DNA from: Roseiarcus sp043739325
GTDB lineage: Bacteria > Pseudomonadota > Alphaproteobacteria > Rhizobiales > Beijerinckiaceae
Assembly: GCA_043739325.1 (NCBI GenBank)
Contig: JAYUFK010000330.1
Span: 1-24,615 of the forward strand
DNA: 24,615 bases
Direction: 5' to 3'
Position 1 is the first letter of the stretch. Each line of letters begins with the position of its first letter. The position numbers and the translations under genes were made by a program. This document shows, piece after piece, positions 8,468-16,749 of the stretch. The notes below the pieces were generated by a model, which searched no databases, had not been told where the DNA came from, and worked only from the letters and a program-made list of their open reading frames with translations.

Positions 8468-9412
8468 TCACCCTTTGACTGCGCCAGCCATCAGGCCACG
8501 CACGAAAAACCGACCTGCGACGATGTAAACGAGGAGCGTCGGCGCCGCCGCAATGATCGCCGCGGCCATATTGACGTTGTATTCGACGATGCCTGTGGAT
8601 GTATTGACGATATTGTTCAGCGCTACCGTCATTGGCGCCTGATCGCCGGCGGCGAATGTCGAGCCGAACAGGAAGTCGTTCCAGATGTTGGTGAATTGAT
8701 AGATCACCGTGACGATGAAGATCGGCGCCGAATTTGGCAATAGGATGCGCGAGAAGATTTGGAAAAATCCTGCTCCATCCATCATCGCCGACTTTATCAA
8801 TTCGGTCGGAAACGCTTCATAGTAGTTGCGAAAGAACAGCGTCGTGAAGCCGAGACCGTAGATGGTGTGAACCAGCACCAGGTTGACTGTCGGATTGCCA
8901 AAGCCGAACGACCAGCCGGTCGCGTCGGTGAGATACCGGCCGATCCCGCCGAGCTTGCCGAGAATCGTCGCCATTGGGATCAGAACAGACTGGAACGGAA
9001 TAAAGCAGGCGAACAACATCAACCCGAACACAAGACGGTGGCCGCCAAAGCGCCATTTCGTCAAGACGTAGCCATTTAGCGCGCCCAGCATCGTGGAGAT
9101 TAGCACCGCCGGCACGACCATCTTGATTGAGTTCCAGAAATAACCCTTGATCCCGAACTGGTCGGACACGCCGATGCGCGCCTCTCCCCAGGCCTTCACC
9201 CACGCGTCGAAACTCGGCGCTTTCGGCCATGCAAACATGTTTCCGCCCGTGACTTCGTCGAGCGGCTTCATCGCCGTCATCACCATGACGAGCAACGGCA
9301 TGATGTAGACGAGCGCAAAGAAGCCGAGCAGGCCATAGATGACGATACGCGTTACGACGCCTGAACGAGCCGGTTCGCGCGACGGCGCGCGTTCAAGAGC
9401 GTCGACGCTCAT
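8468..9412 (-). CDS. Carbohydrate ABC transporter permease (MalG-like)
   Basis: This 314-aa inner-membrane subunit has about six membrane segments, the first at residues 25-45 (IVIYGLLGFFALVYIMPLLV). The cytoplasmic EAA loop that docks the ATPase is visible as ELIKSAMMDGAGFFQIFSRI followed by LLPNSAPI. The C-terminus ends with the typical FVRGLMAGAVKG. Its start codon overlaps the stop of the other permease by 4 bp (9409-9412), so the two halves of the channel are coupled. The large periplasmic loop between the first two segments is common in GtsC/MalG-type glucose transporters. Confidence 0.95.
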   Translation of the reverse strand: MSVDALERAPSREPARSGVVTRIVIYGLLGFFALVYIMPLLVMVMTAMKPLDEVTGGNMFAWPKAPSFDAWVKAWGEARIGVSDQFGIKGYFWNSIKMVVPAVLISTMLGALNGYVLTKWRFGGHRLVFGLMLFACFIPFQSVLIPMATILGKLGGIGRYLTDATGWSFGFGNPTVNLVLVHTIYGLGFTTLFFRNYYEAFPTELIKSAMMDGAGFFQIFSRILLPNSAPIFIVTVIYQFTNIWNDFLFGSTFAAGDQAPMTVALNNIVNTSTGIVEYNVNMAAAIIAAAPTLLVYIVAGRFFVRGLMAGAVKG

Positions 9413-10359
9413 TGGTGCTTCTCCCGCAGTTCGGAATAGAGATACGGCACCATGATCGCCGCGATCGTCGCCAGCATGATCACCGCGCTTGTCGAGCCCA
9501 CCGCCATCTGATTGCGGGTGAAAGTATAGGAATACATGAAGGTCGAGGGCAGTTCAGCGGCGCCGCCGGGGTTCTTGCCGGTGACCGACAACACCAGATC
9601 GTACGACTTGATCGCCATATGCGTGAGGATGATGATCGCCGACAGGAACACCGGTCGCATGATCGGAATGATAATGCGCCGATAGATAGCAAAACCCGAG
9701 GCGCCGTCGATTTGCGCCGCCTTGAGAATCTCGCCGTCGATGCCGCGAAGACCCGCAAGGAACATCGCCATGACAAATCCGGAAGTCTGCCAGATCCCGG
9801 CGATCGCGACGCAGTAGATCATCATCCGGGGATTGACTACCCAGTCGAATTTGAATCTCGTCCAGCCCCAGTCATGCACCGCCTTCTCCAAGCCGATGCC
9901 CGGATCAAGAAACAGTTTCCATGCGGTGCCGGTGACGATGAACGAGAGAGCCAGGGGATAGAGATAGATCGGCCGCAGAAAACCTTCACCACGGATCTTC
10001 TGGTCGAGGAGGATCGCCAACGTCAGGCCGAGGATCAGGCAGAACACGACATAGAGGCCGCCGAAAAGGCCCATGTTGACGATCGCGGTGTACCAACCCG
10101 ACGGCGGGTCGGTTTCAAACGTCCACGTCCACAGTTTCTGATAATTGCTGAGGCCGACGAGCGTGGAGCTGTAAAAAGCCTTGGAATTGGTGAACGACAG
10201 ATAGAACGTCCAGGCGATGAAGCCATAGACGAACACCAGGATCAGCGCGAAGGACGGCGCCAGCACAAGCTTTGGCAACAAATCCTGCATGCGGGTGCGG
10301 GCCGATGGGCTGGGCCGCCGCCCTGTGATCGAATTCGCCGGAGCAATGGAAACAGTCAT
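9409..10359 (-). CDS. Carbohydrate ABC transporter permease (MalF-like)
   Basis: This inner-membrane permease partner has 316 aa from the chosen start. The first membrane span is LPKLVLAPSFALILVFVYGF, and the EAA loop is GEILKAAQIDGASGFAIYRR with IIIPIMRP after it. The open frame extends upstream to 10506, but the added 49 residues (rich in Arg, Pro and Ala) lack any ribosome site. They would also run through a strong hairpin in the intergenic region. The ATG at 10359 (MTVSIAPANS), with GGGA upstream, is therefore preferred. It belongs with the MalG-like permease, ATPase and binding protein as one importer. Confidence 0.9.
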   Translation of the reverse strand: MTVSIAPANSITGRRPSPSARTRMQDLLPKLVLAPSFALILVFVYGFIAWTFYLSFTNSKAFYSSTLVGLSNYQKLWTWTFETDPPSGWYTAIVNMGLFGGLYVVFCLILGLTLAILLDQKIRGEGFLRPIYLYPLALSFIVTGTAWKLFLDPGIGLEKAVHDWGWTRFKFDWVVNPRMMIYCVAIAGIWQTSGFVMAMFLAGLRGIDGEILKAAQIDGASGFAIYRRIIIPIMRPVFLSAIIILTHMAIKSYDLVLSVTGKNPGGAAELPSTFMYSYTFTRNQMAVGSTSAVIMLATIAAIMVPYLYSELREKHQ

Positions 10360-10434
10360 TGGTGTCGTCCCAGGCAGCGCCCGCGCGTTAGCGCGTGATT
10401 GTTCCAAGTGCAGCGTTGGTATCGTTCTCGCGTA

Positions 10435-10467
10435 GGCGGAGACCCAGCAACGCGCTGGAGCCCCGCC
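10435..10467 (-). promoter_or_regulatory. Strong intergenic hairpin between binding-protein and permease genes
   Basis: In the minus-strand transcript, GGCGGGGCTCCAGC and GCTGGGTCTCCGCC pair over 14 positions, with one mismatch and two G-U wobbles, around a GCGTT loop. It sits in the 192-bp gap after the binding-protein stop. There is no T-run after it. Hairpins at this place in sugar ABC operons often protect the binding-protein mRNA from 3' decay, giving more binding protein than permease. That role is inferred here. Confidence 0.6.
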
Positions 10468-10551
10468 TTTACGAATATCCTCGTTCAAGCTTTCTTCTCT
10501 GGACATACAGGCGCAGTGCGCTCGCAGTGGAGAGAAGGAGCTTCGCGCAGT

Positions 10552-11814
10552 CTACTTCGCGGCGTTAAGCGCCTTGACGAGTTCCGTCACGGCGGCGTCG
10601 GAAGTCTTGATTTCGCCGTGGAAGAATTTCGTTACGACGTCATGATAGGCGCCGGCGATCGCCGGCGGCTGCGCATAGTTCTGCGCCATCGAGCCGACAA
10701 ACTTGCCGGACGCGTCCGCGGCCTTCACATCGGCGATGCCCTTCTTGCCGCACATGTCGAACGCCGTATCCGGAACGTCCATGCGGGCAGGCACCGAACC
10801 CTTGACGACATTGAACGCCGACTGGAAGCTCACGCTCATCGTCGCGGCGGCGAGAGCGGTCTGCGCCGCCTTGCGATCCGCCGAAACATCGAACATCGCA
10901 AACATGTCGGTGTTGTAGATCACGTCGCCGTCAGTTCCGGGGAAGCGATAGCAGAGAAAATCCTTGCCCGCTTCCTTGTTGGCGGCCTTGAATTCGCCCT
11001 TGGCCCAATCGCCCATCACCTGCACGAGTGCGTCGCCCTTGATCACCATGGCGGTCGCGAGATTCCAGTCGCGGCCGGCAAAGTTCGGGTCCGTAAAGTC
11101 CCGCAATTTGGCGAGGTTATCAAACGACTTCTTCATCGTGTCCGACTTCAAGGCGGCCTCGTCCATATCGACGAACGCCTTCTTGTAGAAGTCGATGCCT
11201 CCGGTCGAGGCGACAACAGAGTCGAACATCGTCGCTTCCTGCCAGGGCTGGCCGCCGAGCGCGAGCGGAATCACGCCAGCTGCCTTGGCCTTGCCCAGAA
11301 GCGCAAGGAAATCGTCGAAGCTCTTCGGCTCGGTTCCGCCGATTTTGTCCATTACCGCCTTGTTGATCCAGACCCAGTTGACCGAATGGATGTTGACGGG
11401 AACGGCGTCCCACTTGCCGTTGGTCGTCGTAAACTTTTGCAGCGCCTTGGGAACAACCTTGTCCCAGCCTTCTTTCATGGCGAGTGAAGTGATGTCGCCA
11501 AGCTTACCCGCTTCCGCGTAGTCGATCGCAAAATAGCCGAGGATTTGCGAGGCGGTCGGCGGATTTCCGGCGGCCACCATCGCCTTGAGCGCGGTCATAG
11601 CGCCTTCGCCGCCGCCGCCGGCGATCGGCACGTCCTTCCAGGCAAAGCCTTCCTTCGCCAGGTCCTGTTTGAGCACATTGAGCGCCGCGGCCTCGCCGCC
11701 GGACGTCCACCAATGGAGCATCTGCACTTCCTTGATGTCCGCCGCCTGCGCCGGGGCTGCAAAGCCAGCCGCAGCCAGCATGACGCCGCCCAGCAATTGA
11801 GATCTATTCAACAT
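10552..11814 (-). CDS. Periplasmic sugar-binding protein of ABC importer (GtsA-like, glucose/mannose type)
   Basis: This 420-aa extracytoplasmic solute-binding protein has a Sec signal peptide (MLNRSQLLGGVMLAAAGFAA) with probable cleavage after AQA at residue 24. The mature N-terminus LHWWTSGGEAAALNVLKQ, then GGGGEGAMTALKAMVAAGNP, closely resembles Pseudomonas-type glucose/mannose-binding GtsA proteins. The ligand is therefore probably a monosaccharide or close relative, although the downstream enzymes do not look like ordinary glucose metabolism. A good ribosome site, AGGGAGAG (minus-strand reading of 11821-11828), lies 6 nt before the ATG. It leads the transporter block and is followed by a stabilising-type hairpin. 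Confidence 0.94.
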   Translation of the reverse strand: MLNRSQLLGGVMLAAAGFAAPAQAADIKEVQMLHWWTSGGEAAALNVLKQDLAKEGFAWKDVPIAGGGGEGAMTALKAMVAAGNPPTASQILGYFAIDYAEAGKLGDITSLAMKEGWDKVVPKALQKFTTTNGKWDAVPVNIHSVNWVWINKAVMDKIGGTEPKSFDDFLALLGKAKAAGVIPLALGGQPWQEATMFDSVVASTGGIDFYKKAFVDMDEAALKSDTMKKSFDNLAKLRDFTDPNFAGRDWNLATAMVIKGDALVQVMGDWAKGEFKAANKEAGKDFLCYRFPGTDGDVIYNTDMFAMFDVSADRKAAQTALAAATMSVSFQSAFNVVKGSVPARMDVPDTAFDMCGKKGIADVKAADASGKFVGSMAQNYAQPPAIAGAYHDVVTKFFHGEIKTSDAAVTELVKALNAAK

Positions 11815-11836
11815 ACGTTTCTCTCCCTACTACTCT

Positions 11837-11875
11837 GCCGGAAAACGTCCGGCGGCGTCTCACGATCGGCCGATC
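11837..11875. promoter_or_regulatory. Palindromes upstream of the sugar-binding-protein gene
   Basis: Two symmetric elements lie in the leader region of the binding-protein gene. One is a 6-bp-armed inverted repeat, GCCGGA/TCCGGC with an AAACG loop, at 11837-11853. The other is a perfect 12-bp palindrome, GATCGGCCGATC, at 11864-11875. Their location allows an operator or an mRNA structure. The second does not match the CTAGAYCGATCTA sites near lacI closely enough to be assigned to that repressor. Confidence 0.35.
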
Positions 11876-11892
11876 TTCCGGGGCTGTAACCC

Positions 11893-12039
11893 TCAGGATT
11901 TACTCGAGCCGCAATGAAAGTGAAGCGTCATTTTATTGGCGCGAGCAAGGACGTTATCGTGTCTGACGCGGATTTGGCAAAGGCCGCAAAATAGCTGCCC
12001 GGAATTGTCGCTAAGAGTAACGCAATGAAGTTGGCTCAT
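11893..12039 (-). CDS. Possible 48-aa Cys-containing small protein
   Basis: An ORF starts at ATG 12039, 10 bp after the enoyl-CoA hydratase stop, with GAGAAG as a plausible ribosome site overlapping that stop. It reads MSQLHCVTLSDNSGQLFCGL and on to a C-terminal HFHCGSSKS, ending at TGA 11893-11895. A CxxC pair (LFCGLC) plus two further Cys and three His could bind a metal. No family is recognised, and an ORF this short could be chance. It fills most of the gap between the enzyme and transporter blocks of the operon. Confidence 0.3.
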   Translation of the reverse strand: MSQLHCVTLSDNSGQLFCGLCQIRVRHDNVLARANKMTLHFHCGSSKS

Positions 12040-12049
12040 CTGAGTCTTC

Positions 12050-12826
12050 TCACGAGTTGGTGAAGTTGGGTTGACGCTTGGCCTTGAAAGCAGCAACGCC
12101 TTCGGTGAGATCGTCGGTATAGGCCGTGAGCGATCCCGCCAGCGCCTCATAAGCCAAGGATTGCTCCTCGCCCTCGGCTGCGTTAATCAGTTGCTTTACG
12201 ACTTGCACGGCCACAGGGCCGCGCGCGCAGATCTTTTTGGCGAGCGAGAGTCCCGCAGCAATGCCCTCGCCTGTCTCAACGACTTCGTCGACTATCTGCA
12301 GCGATTTCGCCTCGTTCGCGCTCAGCACGTCGCCGGTCAACGCCAGCCGCTTGACGACCCGTGACCCGAAGCGGCGAACCAACCGTTGAGAGCCGGACCA
12401 ACCCGGCGCCATCCCAAGGCCCGTTTCCGGCAGCCCGAGCTTCACTTGCTGTTCGACGACGATCAGATCCGCGGTCGCTGCGAGCTCTAGCCCGCCACCA
12501 AACGCGTGGCCCGTGAGGACAGCGATGAGCGGCACGCGCAAGCGCGCGAGACCATCAAAGGCGCGATGCCCGGCGCGCGTCCAGCTGCGCCACATCTCGA
12601 TTGCCGGCAAGTCGCCCCAGGCGGCAACGTCGCCGCCCGCGCAGAAAGCATTGCCCTCGCCCGCGATGATAGCGCAGCGCGCCTCGCCATGCGCCTCAAT
12701 ATCGATGGTAGCTTGCTGTAAAGCTGCAATCATCGGAGCGTCGAGAGCGTTGAGTTTTTCGGGGCGGCGCAGCGTTATTGTGGCGACGTAGCCGTCAAAT
12801 GCTAGATGCACGCGGGGATCGCTCAT
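12050..12826 (-). CDS. Enoyl-CoA hydratase/isomerase family protein
   Basis: This 258-aa crotonase-fold enzyme probably adds water to a 2-enoyl-CoA or performs a related CoA-thioester reaction. The two oxyanion-hole segments are visible (FCAGGDVAAWG near 61-71 and GHAFGGGLELA near 106-116). Both catalytic glutamates of true hydratases are present: E114 (GGGLELA) and E134 (LPETGLGMAPGWSGSQRL). Length is normal. It begins directly after the CoA-transferase stop with no gap, implying coupled expression and use of the CoA ester that enzyme makes. Other crotonase activities such as hydrolase or C-C lyase cannot be excluded. Confidence 0.93.
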   Translation of the reverse strand: MSDPRVHLAFDGYVATITLRRPEKLNALDAPMIAALQQATIDIEAHGEARCAIIAGEGNAFCAGGDVAAWGDLPAIEMWRSWTRAGHRAFDGLARLRVPLIAVLTGHAFGGGLELAATADLIVVEQQVKLGLPETGLGMAPGWSGSQRLVRRFGSRVVKRLALTGDVLSANEAKSLQIVDEVVETGEGIAAGLSLAKKICARGPVAVQVVKQLINAAEGEEQSLAYEALAGSLTAYTDDLTEGVAAFKAKRQPNFTNS

Positions 12827-14413
12827 TTATGCTTCACGCAGTTTCAGGCCGAAAGGCGCGGGACGAAATAGCGAGAGGTCGATCGCCCGCAGATCGTCGG
12901 CGACGAGCAACTTGAAGGCCGCTTGATCCAGCACATCGCGCTCAAGTTCGACGCCCGGCGCAATTTCCGTCACCGTGATCCCTGCGCCGCGCAATTCCAT
13001 GACGCATCGCTCGGTCGCGTAGGTGATTTGTTGGCCTTGCTCGAGAGCGCGACGACCCGAGAAGGTAACTTGTTCGACCGCTTCGACAAGCTTCTTCACC
13101 TTGCCTTCACGTACGATTACGAGCTTGTCGTCCTTGATGTCCAGCGCGGCGCCGGCAGTGAAAAAACCTGAGAAGACAATGCGCTTGGCGCGAGCCGTAA
13201 TATCGACAAATCCTCCGGCGCCGGCTGTGACATGAGGGCAATGACTGAGTTTTGACACGTTGACGGAGCCGTCGCGGTCGATCTGCAGGAACGAAAGCAG
13301 CGCAGCGTCAAATCCACCGCCTTGAAAATAGGTGAATTGCGACGGCGAGGGAACGATGGCTTCGGCGTTCGACGCGCAGCCGAACTGAAAGTCCAGCAAC
13401 GGAATCCCGCCGACGGCGCCCTGCTCGATCACCCAGGTCACGTCGCCATGATGACCCTCTTCAATTAAAATGCGCGGCACATTGGCCGAAATGCCAAAAC
13501 CGATATTGACTGCGTCGCCGCGTCGCATCTCCTGCGCGACGCGGCGGGCGATGACCGTCTGGATGCCGAACTCCGGCTTCTTGAAACTTTCGAGCGGGCG
13601 GAAAATCTCGCCGGAAATTGCAGGGTCGTAAGAAGTGTTCGTGGTCTGCATCTGATCCGGCGCAACGACAATGATGTCGACCAGAACGCCCGGCACTAAG
13701 ACATGGTGCGGCTTAAGGGTGCCAAATTGCGCGATGCGTTTCACCTGTGCGATGACGAGGCCGCCATTGTTGCGCACCGATAGCGCCTGATCGAGCGGCC
13801 CAAGGATGCCCCCTTCATGTTCAAAAGAAAGATTGCCGCGCTCATCGGCCGTCGTCGCACGGATGATTGCAACGTCGGGAACGATCGTCTTGAAATAAAG
13901 CCAGTCCTCGCCATCGAACTCGACATGCTTGACGATCGGTTCGGCCCTCGCGCGCTCGTTCATCGCACATCCATCGCGAAGCGGATCGACAAAGGTATCC
14001 AAGCCAATTTTCGTCAACACGCCGGGGCGCTTGGCGGCCGCATCGCGATGCATGTCGAAAAGCACACCGGACGGAATGTTGTAGGCGGGGATCTTGTTGC
14101 CGGTCACCATCTGCCAGATCAGCGGCGGCGTGGCGGAAGATGGGCCCGAAGGGTACGATCCCGCCAGTATCTTCTTAAGTAATCCGTCCTTGGCCAGGTG
14201 GTCCACGCCCTTGACGCCCCACATGTCTCCAGCGGCGATTGGATGCATTGTCGTGATATCGCGCGGATGCGCCTCGCGTTCGAAACGCCGACCAATCGCC
14301 GCCAGTACTTCATCCGGGCACCCAAGTCCGGAGGAGGACGAAACCGTCACGATCGCCTCGTCGGGCACCAAAGCTGCAGCCTGATCCGCAGTTAGAATTC
14401 GCGCAAACGCCAT
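12827..14413 (-). CDS. Family I acyl-CoA:acetate/3-ketoacid CoA-transferase (YdiF/Pct type)
   Basis: This 528-aa protein carries both the alpha and beta halves of a family I CoA-transferase in one chain, as in YdiF and propionate CoA-transferase. It should move CoA from a donor such as acetyl- or succinyl-CoA to a carboxylic acid. The N-terminal half contains the glycine-rich PSGPSSATPPLIW region. The beta half contains the catalytic Glu at about 330 (TWVIEQGAVGGIPLLDF), close to E333 of YdiF. The ATG is 3 bp after the Gfo/Idh/MocA stop, and the enoyl-CoA hydratase gene follows without a gap. Its place in a sugar-importer operon suggests that a sugar-derived acid is activated to a CoA thioester. 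Confidence 0.93.
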   Translation of the reverse strand: MAFARILTADQAAALVPDEAIVTVSSSSGLGCPDEVLAAIGRRFEREAHPRDITTMHPIAAGDMWGVKGVDHLAKDGLLKKILAGSYPSGPSSATPPLIWQMVTGNKIPAYNIPSGVLFDMHRDAAAKRPGVLTKIGLDTFVDPLRDGCAMNERARAEPIVKHVEFDGEDWLYFKTIVPDVAIIRATTADERGNLSFEHEGGILGPLDQALSVRNNGGLVIAQVKRIAQFGTLKPHHVLVPGVLVDIIVVAPDQMQTTNTSYDPAISGEIFRPLESFKKPEFGIQTVIARRVAQEMRRGDAVNIGFGISANVPRILIEEGHHGDVTWVIEQGAVGGIPLLDFQFGCASNAEAIVPSPSQFTYFQGGGFDAALLSFLQIDRDGSVNVSKLSHCPHVTAGAGGFVDITARAKRIVFSGFFTAGAALDIKDDKLVIVREGKVKKLVEAVEQVTFSGRRALEQGQQITYATERCVMELRGAGITVTEIAPGVELERDVLDQAAFKLLVADDLRAIDLSLFRPAPFGLKLREA

Positions 14414-14416
14414 CGT

Positions 14417-15418
14417 TCAGAGTCCTGTTTCGACTCTTGTGCACGCGCCGGTGCGCGCGGACTGAAGCGCCGCGAAAGCCAGCGCCATTGACTTCACGCC
14501 GTCCTCGCCCGTGGCCGCTGGCGCCCCCTCGCGAAGGATGGCGGAGTAAAAGGCGCGAACAGCGCGCTCGTACAGATTTTCGTGATCAAGGCTGAGCTTT
14601 TCTTCGCCGCCAGCATGACGCATTGTTACTTCGCCGATCGGCTGCTGCGTCATGCAATTTGTTGCGACGAGAGAACCTTCGGCGCCATGAACTTCGAACC
14701 CGGTTCCAGCGTAGCGACAGGAGAAGGCATCGTGAAACTGCGCGAGAAGGCCGGAGGAAAAGCGAACGACGCCCATCACGCCGTCCTCAATTCCCTCTGC
14801 GCTCATCCCCGCCTCTTGCACCATGGCGATCACATCGATCGGCTCATCGTTCAGAACAAAGCGCAGCGTATCCGCATCATGCACCGTTATGTCAGCAACA
14901 ACGCCCGCTCCGGCAAAGGGATTCTTGATACGCCAGCCTTGTAAATGGTGCGGCAAGTAAACAGCATGGAACACGCGCGCGAACAGAGGCCGGCCGATGT
15001 TCCCCGCCATAATGACACGACGCATCGCGCGATGCGTCGCAGCATTGCGCAAATGATGGTTCGTGCCCATGAGGACGCCCGCCGATTTCGCGGCATCAAC
15101 CTTCTGGCGCGCGTTTTCCAGCGTCATGGCGAGAGGCTTTTCACAAAGCACATGCTTGCCCGCGGCTACGGCGGCGAGCGCCTGCGGTCTGTGCCATTCG
15201 TTTGTAGTCGAAATATAGACTGCGTCAGCGGGAGCGATCGCCTCATCGAGCGAAGTTGTGGAGGTCCCTATACCATTAGCCTCTGCGTACTCGGGACCGC
15301 GGGCGGCATCGCTGGAGTGAACTGCGACGATATCGCCGCCGGCGGCTCGAATGGCGGGGATCATCCGCTCCCTGGCAATCGTGCTCGCTCCAATCACGCT
15401 CCATCGGATGTCGTTCAT
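14417..15418 (-). CDS. Gfo/Idh/MocA-family NAD(P)-dependent oxidoreductase
   Basis: This 333-aa dehydrogenase probably oxidises a sugar, cyclitol or derivative. The Rossmann segment (IRWSVIGASTIARERM) is followed by the diagnostic CEKPLAMT (E93, K94, P95), whose Lys is catalytic. The C-terminal domain carries ADITVHDADTLRF with D176 and H180, the usual active-site Asp/His positions. The frame is open upstream to 15451, but ATG 15418 (MNDIRWS) is chosen: it overlaps the lacI stop by 4 bp (15415-15418) and gives the normal N-terminus. It is the first enzyme gene after the regulator, suggesting a core step of the pathway. Confidence 0.93.
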   Translation of the reverse strand: MNDIRWSVIGASTIARERMIPAIRAAGGDIVAVHSSDAARGPEYAEANGIGTSTTSLDEAIAPADAVYISTTNEWHRPQALAAVAAGKHVLCEKPLAMTLENARQKVDAAKSAGVLMGTNHHLRNAATHRAMRRVIMAGNIGRPLFARVFHAVYLPHHLQGWRIKNPFAGAGVVADITVHDADTLRFVLNDEPIDVIAMVQEAGMSAEGIEDGVMGVVRFSSGLLAQFHDAFSCRYAGTGFEVHGAEGSLVATNCMTQQPIGEVTMRHAGGEEKLSLDHENLYERAVRAFYSAILREGAPAATGEDGVKSMALAFAALQSARTGACTRVETGL

Positions 15419-16458
15419 GACGCTATCTCCGATTTTTGCTGGAAGCCGCATGATCCCCTCACGACAAGGCGCGCGTCGCCAACATACGTTCCGATCGCTT
15501 GCGGCCCTTCCCGGACTTGATCCAGCAAGAGACGCGCGGCATGTTCGCCCAAAGCCTGCCCGTTCACGGCGACGGTTGTAAGTGGCGGCGCTACCAACGA
15601 CGCTTCGGCGATGTCGTCAAATCCAACAATGGCGACGTCCTTCCCTACCGCCAAGCTGCGACGATTGACGGCGATCATTGCGCCCATTGCTACAATGTCG
15701 TTGAAACACAGCGCTGCGCTAGGCGGCTCCGCCATTGCAAGCGCCGCATTCATCGCATCAAGGCCGCCGATACGCGTAGGCATACCTTCGATCACGAGGT
15801 CGGGATCAAATCCAGTATCGTGCGCCTCCAAAGCGGCGCGATACCCGGCCAGTCTTTCCTCACGCACGATGGCGGGGGAACGGCCACCAATAAAAGCTAT
15901 ACGGCGATGCCCAAGGGAAAGGAGATGCTGCACCGCACGACGCGCACCAAGCTCATTCTCGGAAACCGCATACGCCAGCCTCGCGCCCGCGATTTTGCGC
16001 ACAGCGAGAACAATCGGAAAATTCGCCGCGAGCTGGCCCAATTCATCTGCATCAGTGCCAAAGGCTGGAGAGAGAATGATGCCGACGGCGCCATGCTCCC
16101 GCATTGAACGAAAGTGCGCCGCCTGCGAGACGATGCTTTCCGCCGTGTTGGCCATGAATGGAATATATCCAGCGATGGATAGCGCCCGCTCGATACCTAT
16201 TGCCAGTTCGGCGAAGAACGGATTGGTCAGGTCGTTGATGATCATGCCGACGACGCTGGACCGGGCCTGCCGCAAGTTGGCTGCGCCGCGATTGTAAACG
16301 TATCCGAGATCGCGCATCGCCTGAATGACGCGCTCGCGCGCCTCCGCGCCGACCCCAGGTTGAGCGCGTAAGACCAGAGACACCGCGGCTCGCGACACAC
16401 GCGCTGCGCGGGCAACCTCGACGATTGTCACCCTGCGTATTTCTGGGCGCTGAAGCAA
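15415..16458 (-). CDS. LacI-family transcriptional regulator
   Basis: This 347-aa sugar-responsive repressor candidate has an N-terminal helix-turn-helix (VTIVEVARAARVSRAAVSLV, residues 10-29), a hinge helix around GYVYNRGAANLRQAR, and the periplasmic-binding-like effector domain (VVGMIINDLTNPFFAELAIG and onward, with AALCFNDIVAMGAM and VGFDDIAEASL). The start is TTG, supported by GGGAGAG 7 nt upstream; a GTG nine codons later would cut into the DNA-binding domain. Its stop overlaps the next gene by 4 bp. Palindromes overlapping its own promoter and that of the divergent gene suggest autorepression and control of both directions, relieved by a pathway sugar. Confidence 0.95.
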   Translation of the reverse strand: MLQRPEIRRVTIVEVARAARVSRAAVSLVLRAQPGVGAEARERVIQAMRDLGYVYNRGAANLRQARSSVVGMIINDLTNPFFAELAIGIERALSIAGYIPFMANTAESIVSQAAHFRSMREHGAVGIILSPAFGTDADELGQLAANFPIVLAVRKIAGARLAYAVSENELGARRAVQHLLSLGHRRIAFIGGRSPAIVREERLAGYRAALEAHDTGFDPDLVIEGMPTRIGGLDAMNAALAMAEPPSAALCFNDIVAMGAMIAVNRRSLAVGKDVAIVGFDDIAEASLVAPPLTTVAVNGQALGEHAARLLLDQVREGPQAIGTYVGDARLVVRGSCGFQQKSEIAS

Positions 16459-16498
16459 GTACGCTCTCTCCCAACGGATTGCATTCCGTAATCTCGTT

Positions 16499-16516
16499 TA
16501 CTAGACCGATCTAGTA
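16499..16516 (-). promoter_or_regulatory. LacI-type operator over the lacI-operon promoter
   Basis: TACTAGACCGATCTAGTA has 7-bp perfect arms (TACTAGA/TCTAGTA) around a central CG-type LacI-family core. On the minus strand, a predicted -35 TTGACG (plus 16534-16539) and -10 TACTAG (plus 16511-16516) are separated by 17 bp. The operator thus covers the -10 element, the position expected for repression. The promoter boxes are predictions by eye. Confidence 0.7.
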
Positions 16517-16749
16517 TCGGATCGCGCATTGCGCGTCAAGCGATGTCCTACGAGTCGGCGCCGGATGCCGTACCCCGCCCCGCTGTCACGGTTGAGATCC
16601 AGCGTGGGGGGCCATTATTTCATTAAATCAACCAAATGAGTCAGATCCGCAGAATATGTCAGTATCATCGACCGGCCCTTCGCGGCTTCCACGCCGCACA
16701 TTGTCGCGTAAGTTTGACCATGAAGGAAGCGACGCAATAGCTCCTTCTC

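Noticed and set aside
9412..10398. Plus-strand 328-codon frame opposite the MalF-like permease
   Set aside because: It is rich in His, Arg and Asp with no domain, and is antisense to a clear membrane permease.
10360..10506. N-terminal extension of the MalF-like permease
   Set aside because: No ribosome site at 10506, non-membrane Arg/Pro-rich content, and it crosses the intergenic hairpin.
10399..11487. Plus-strand 362-codon frame opposite the sugar-binding protein
   Set aside because: It is the antisense of a gene with a signal peptide and GtsA-like motifs; no ribosome site or family resemblance.
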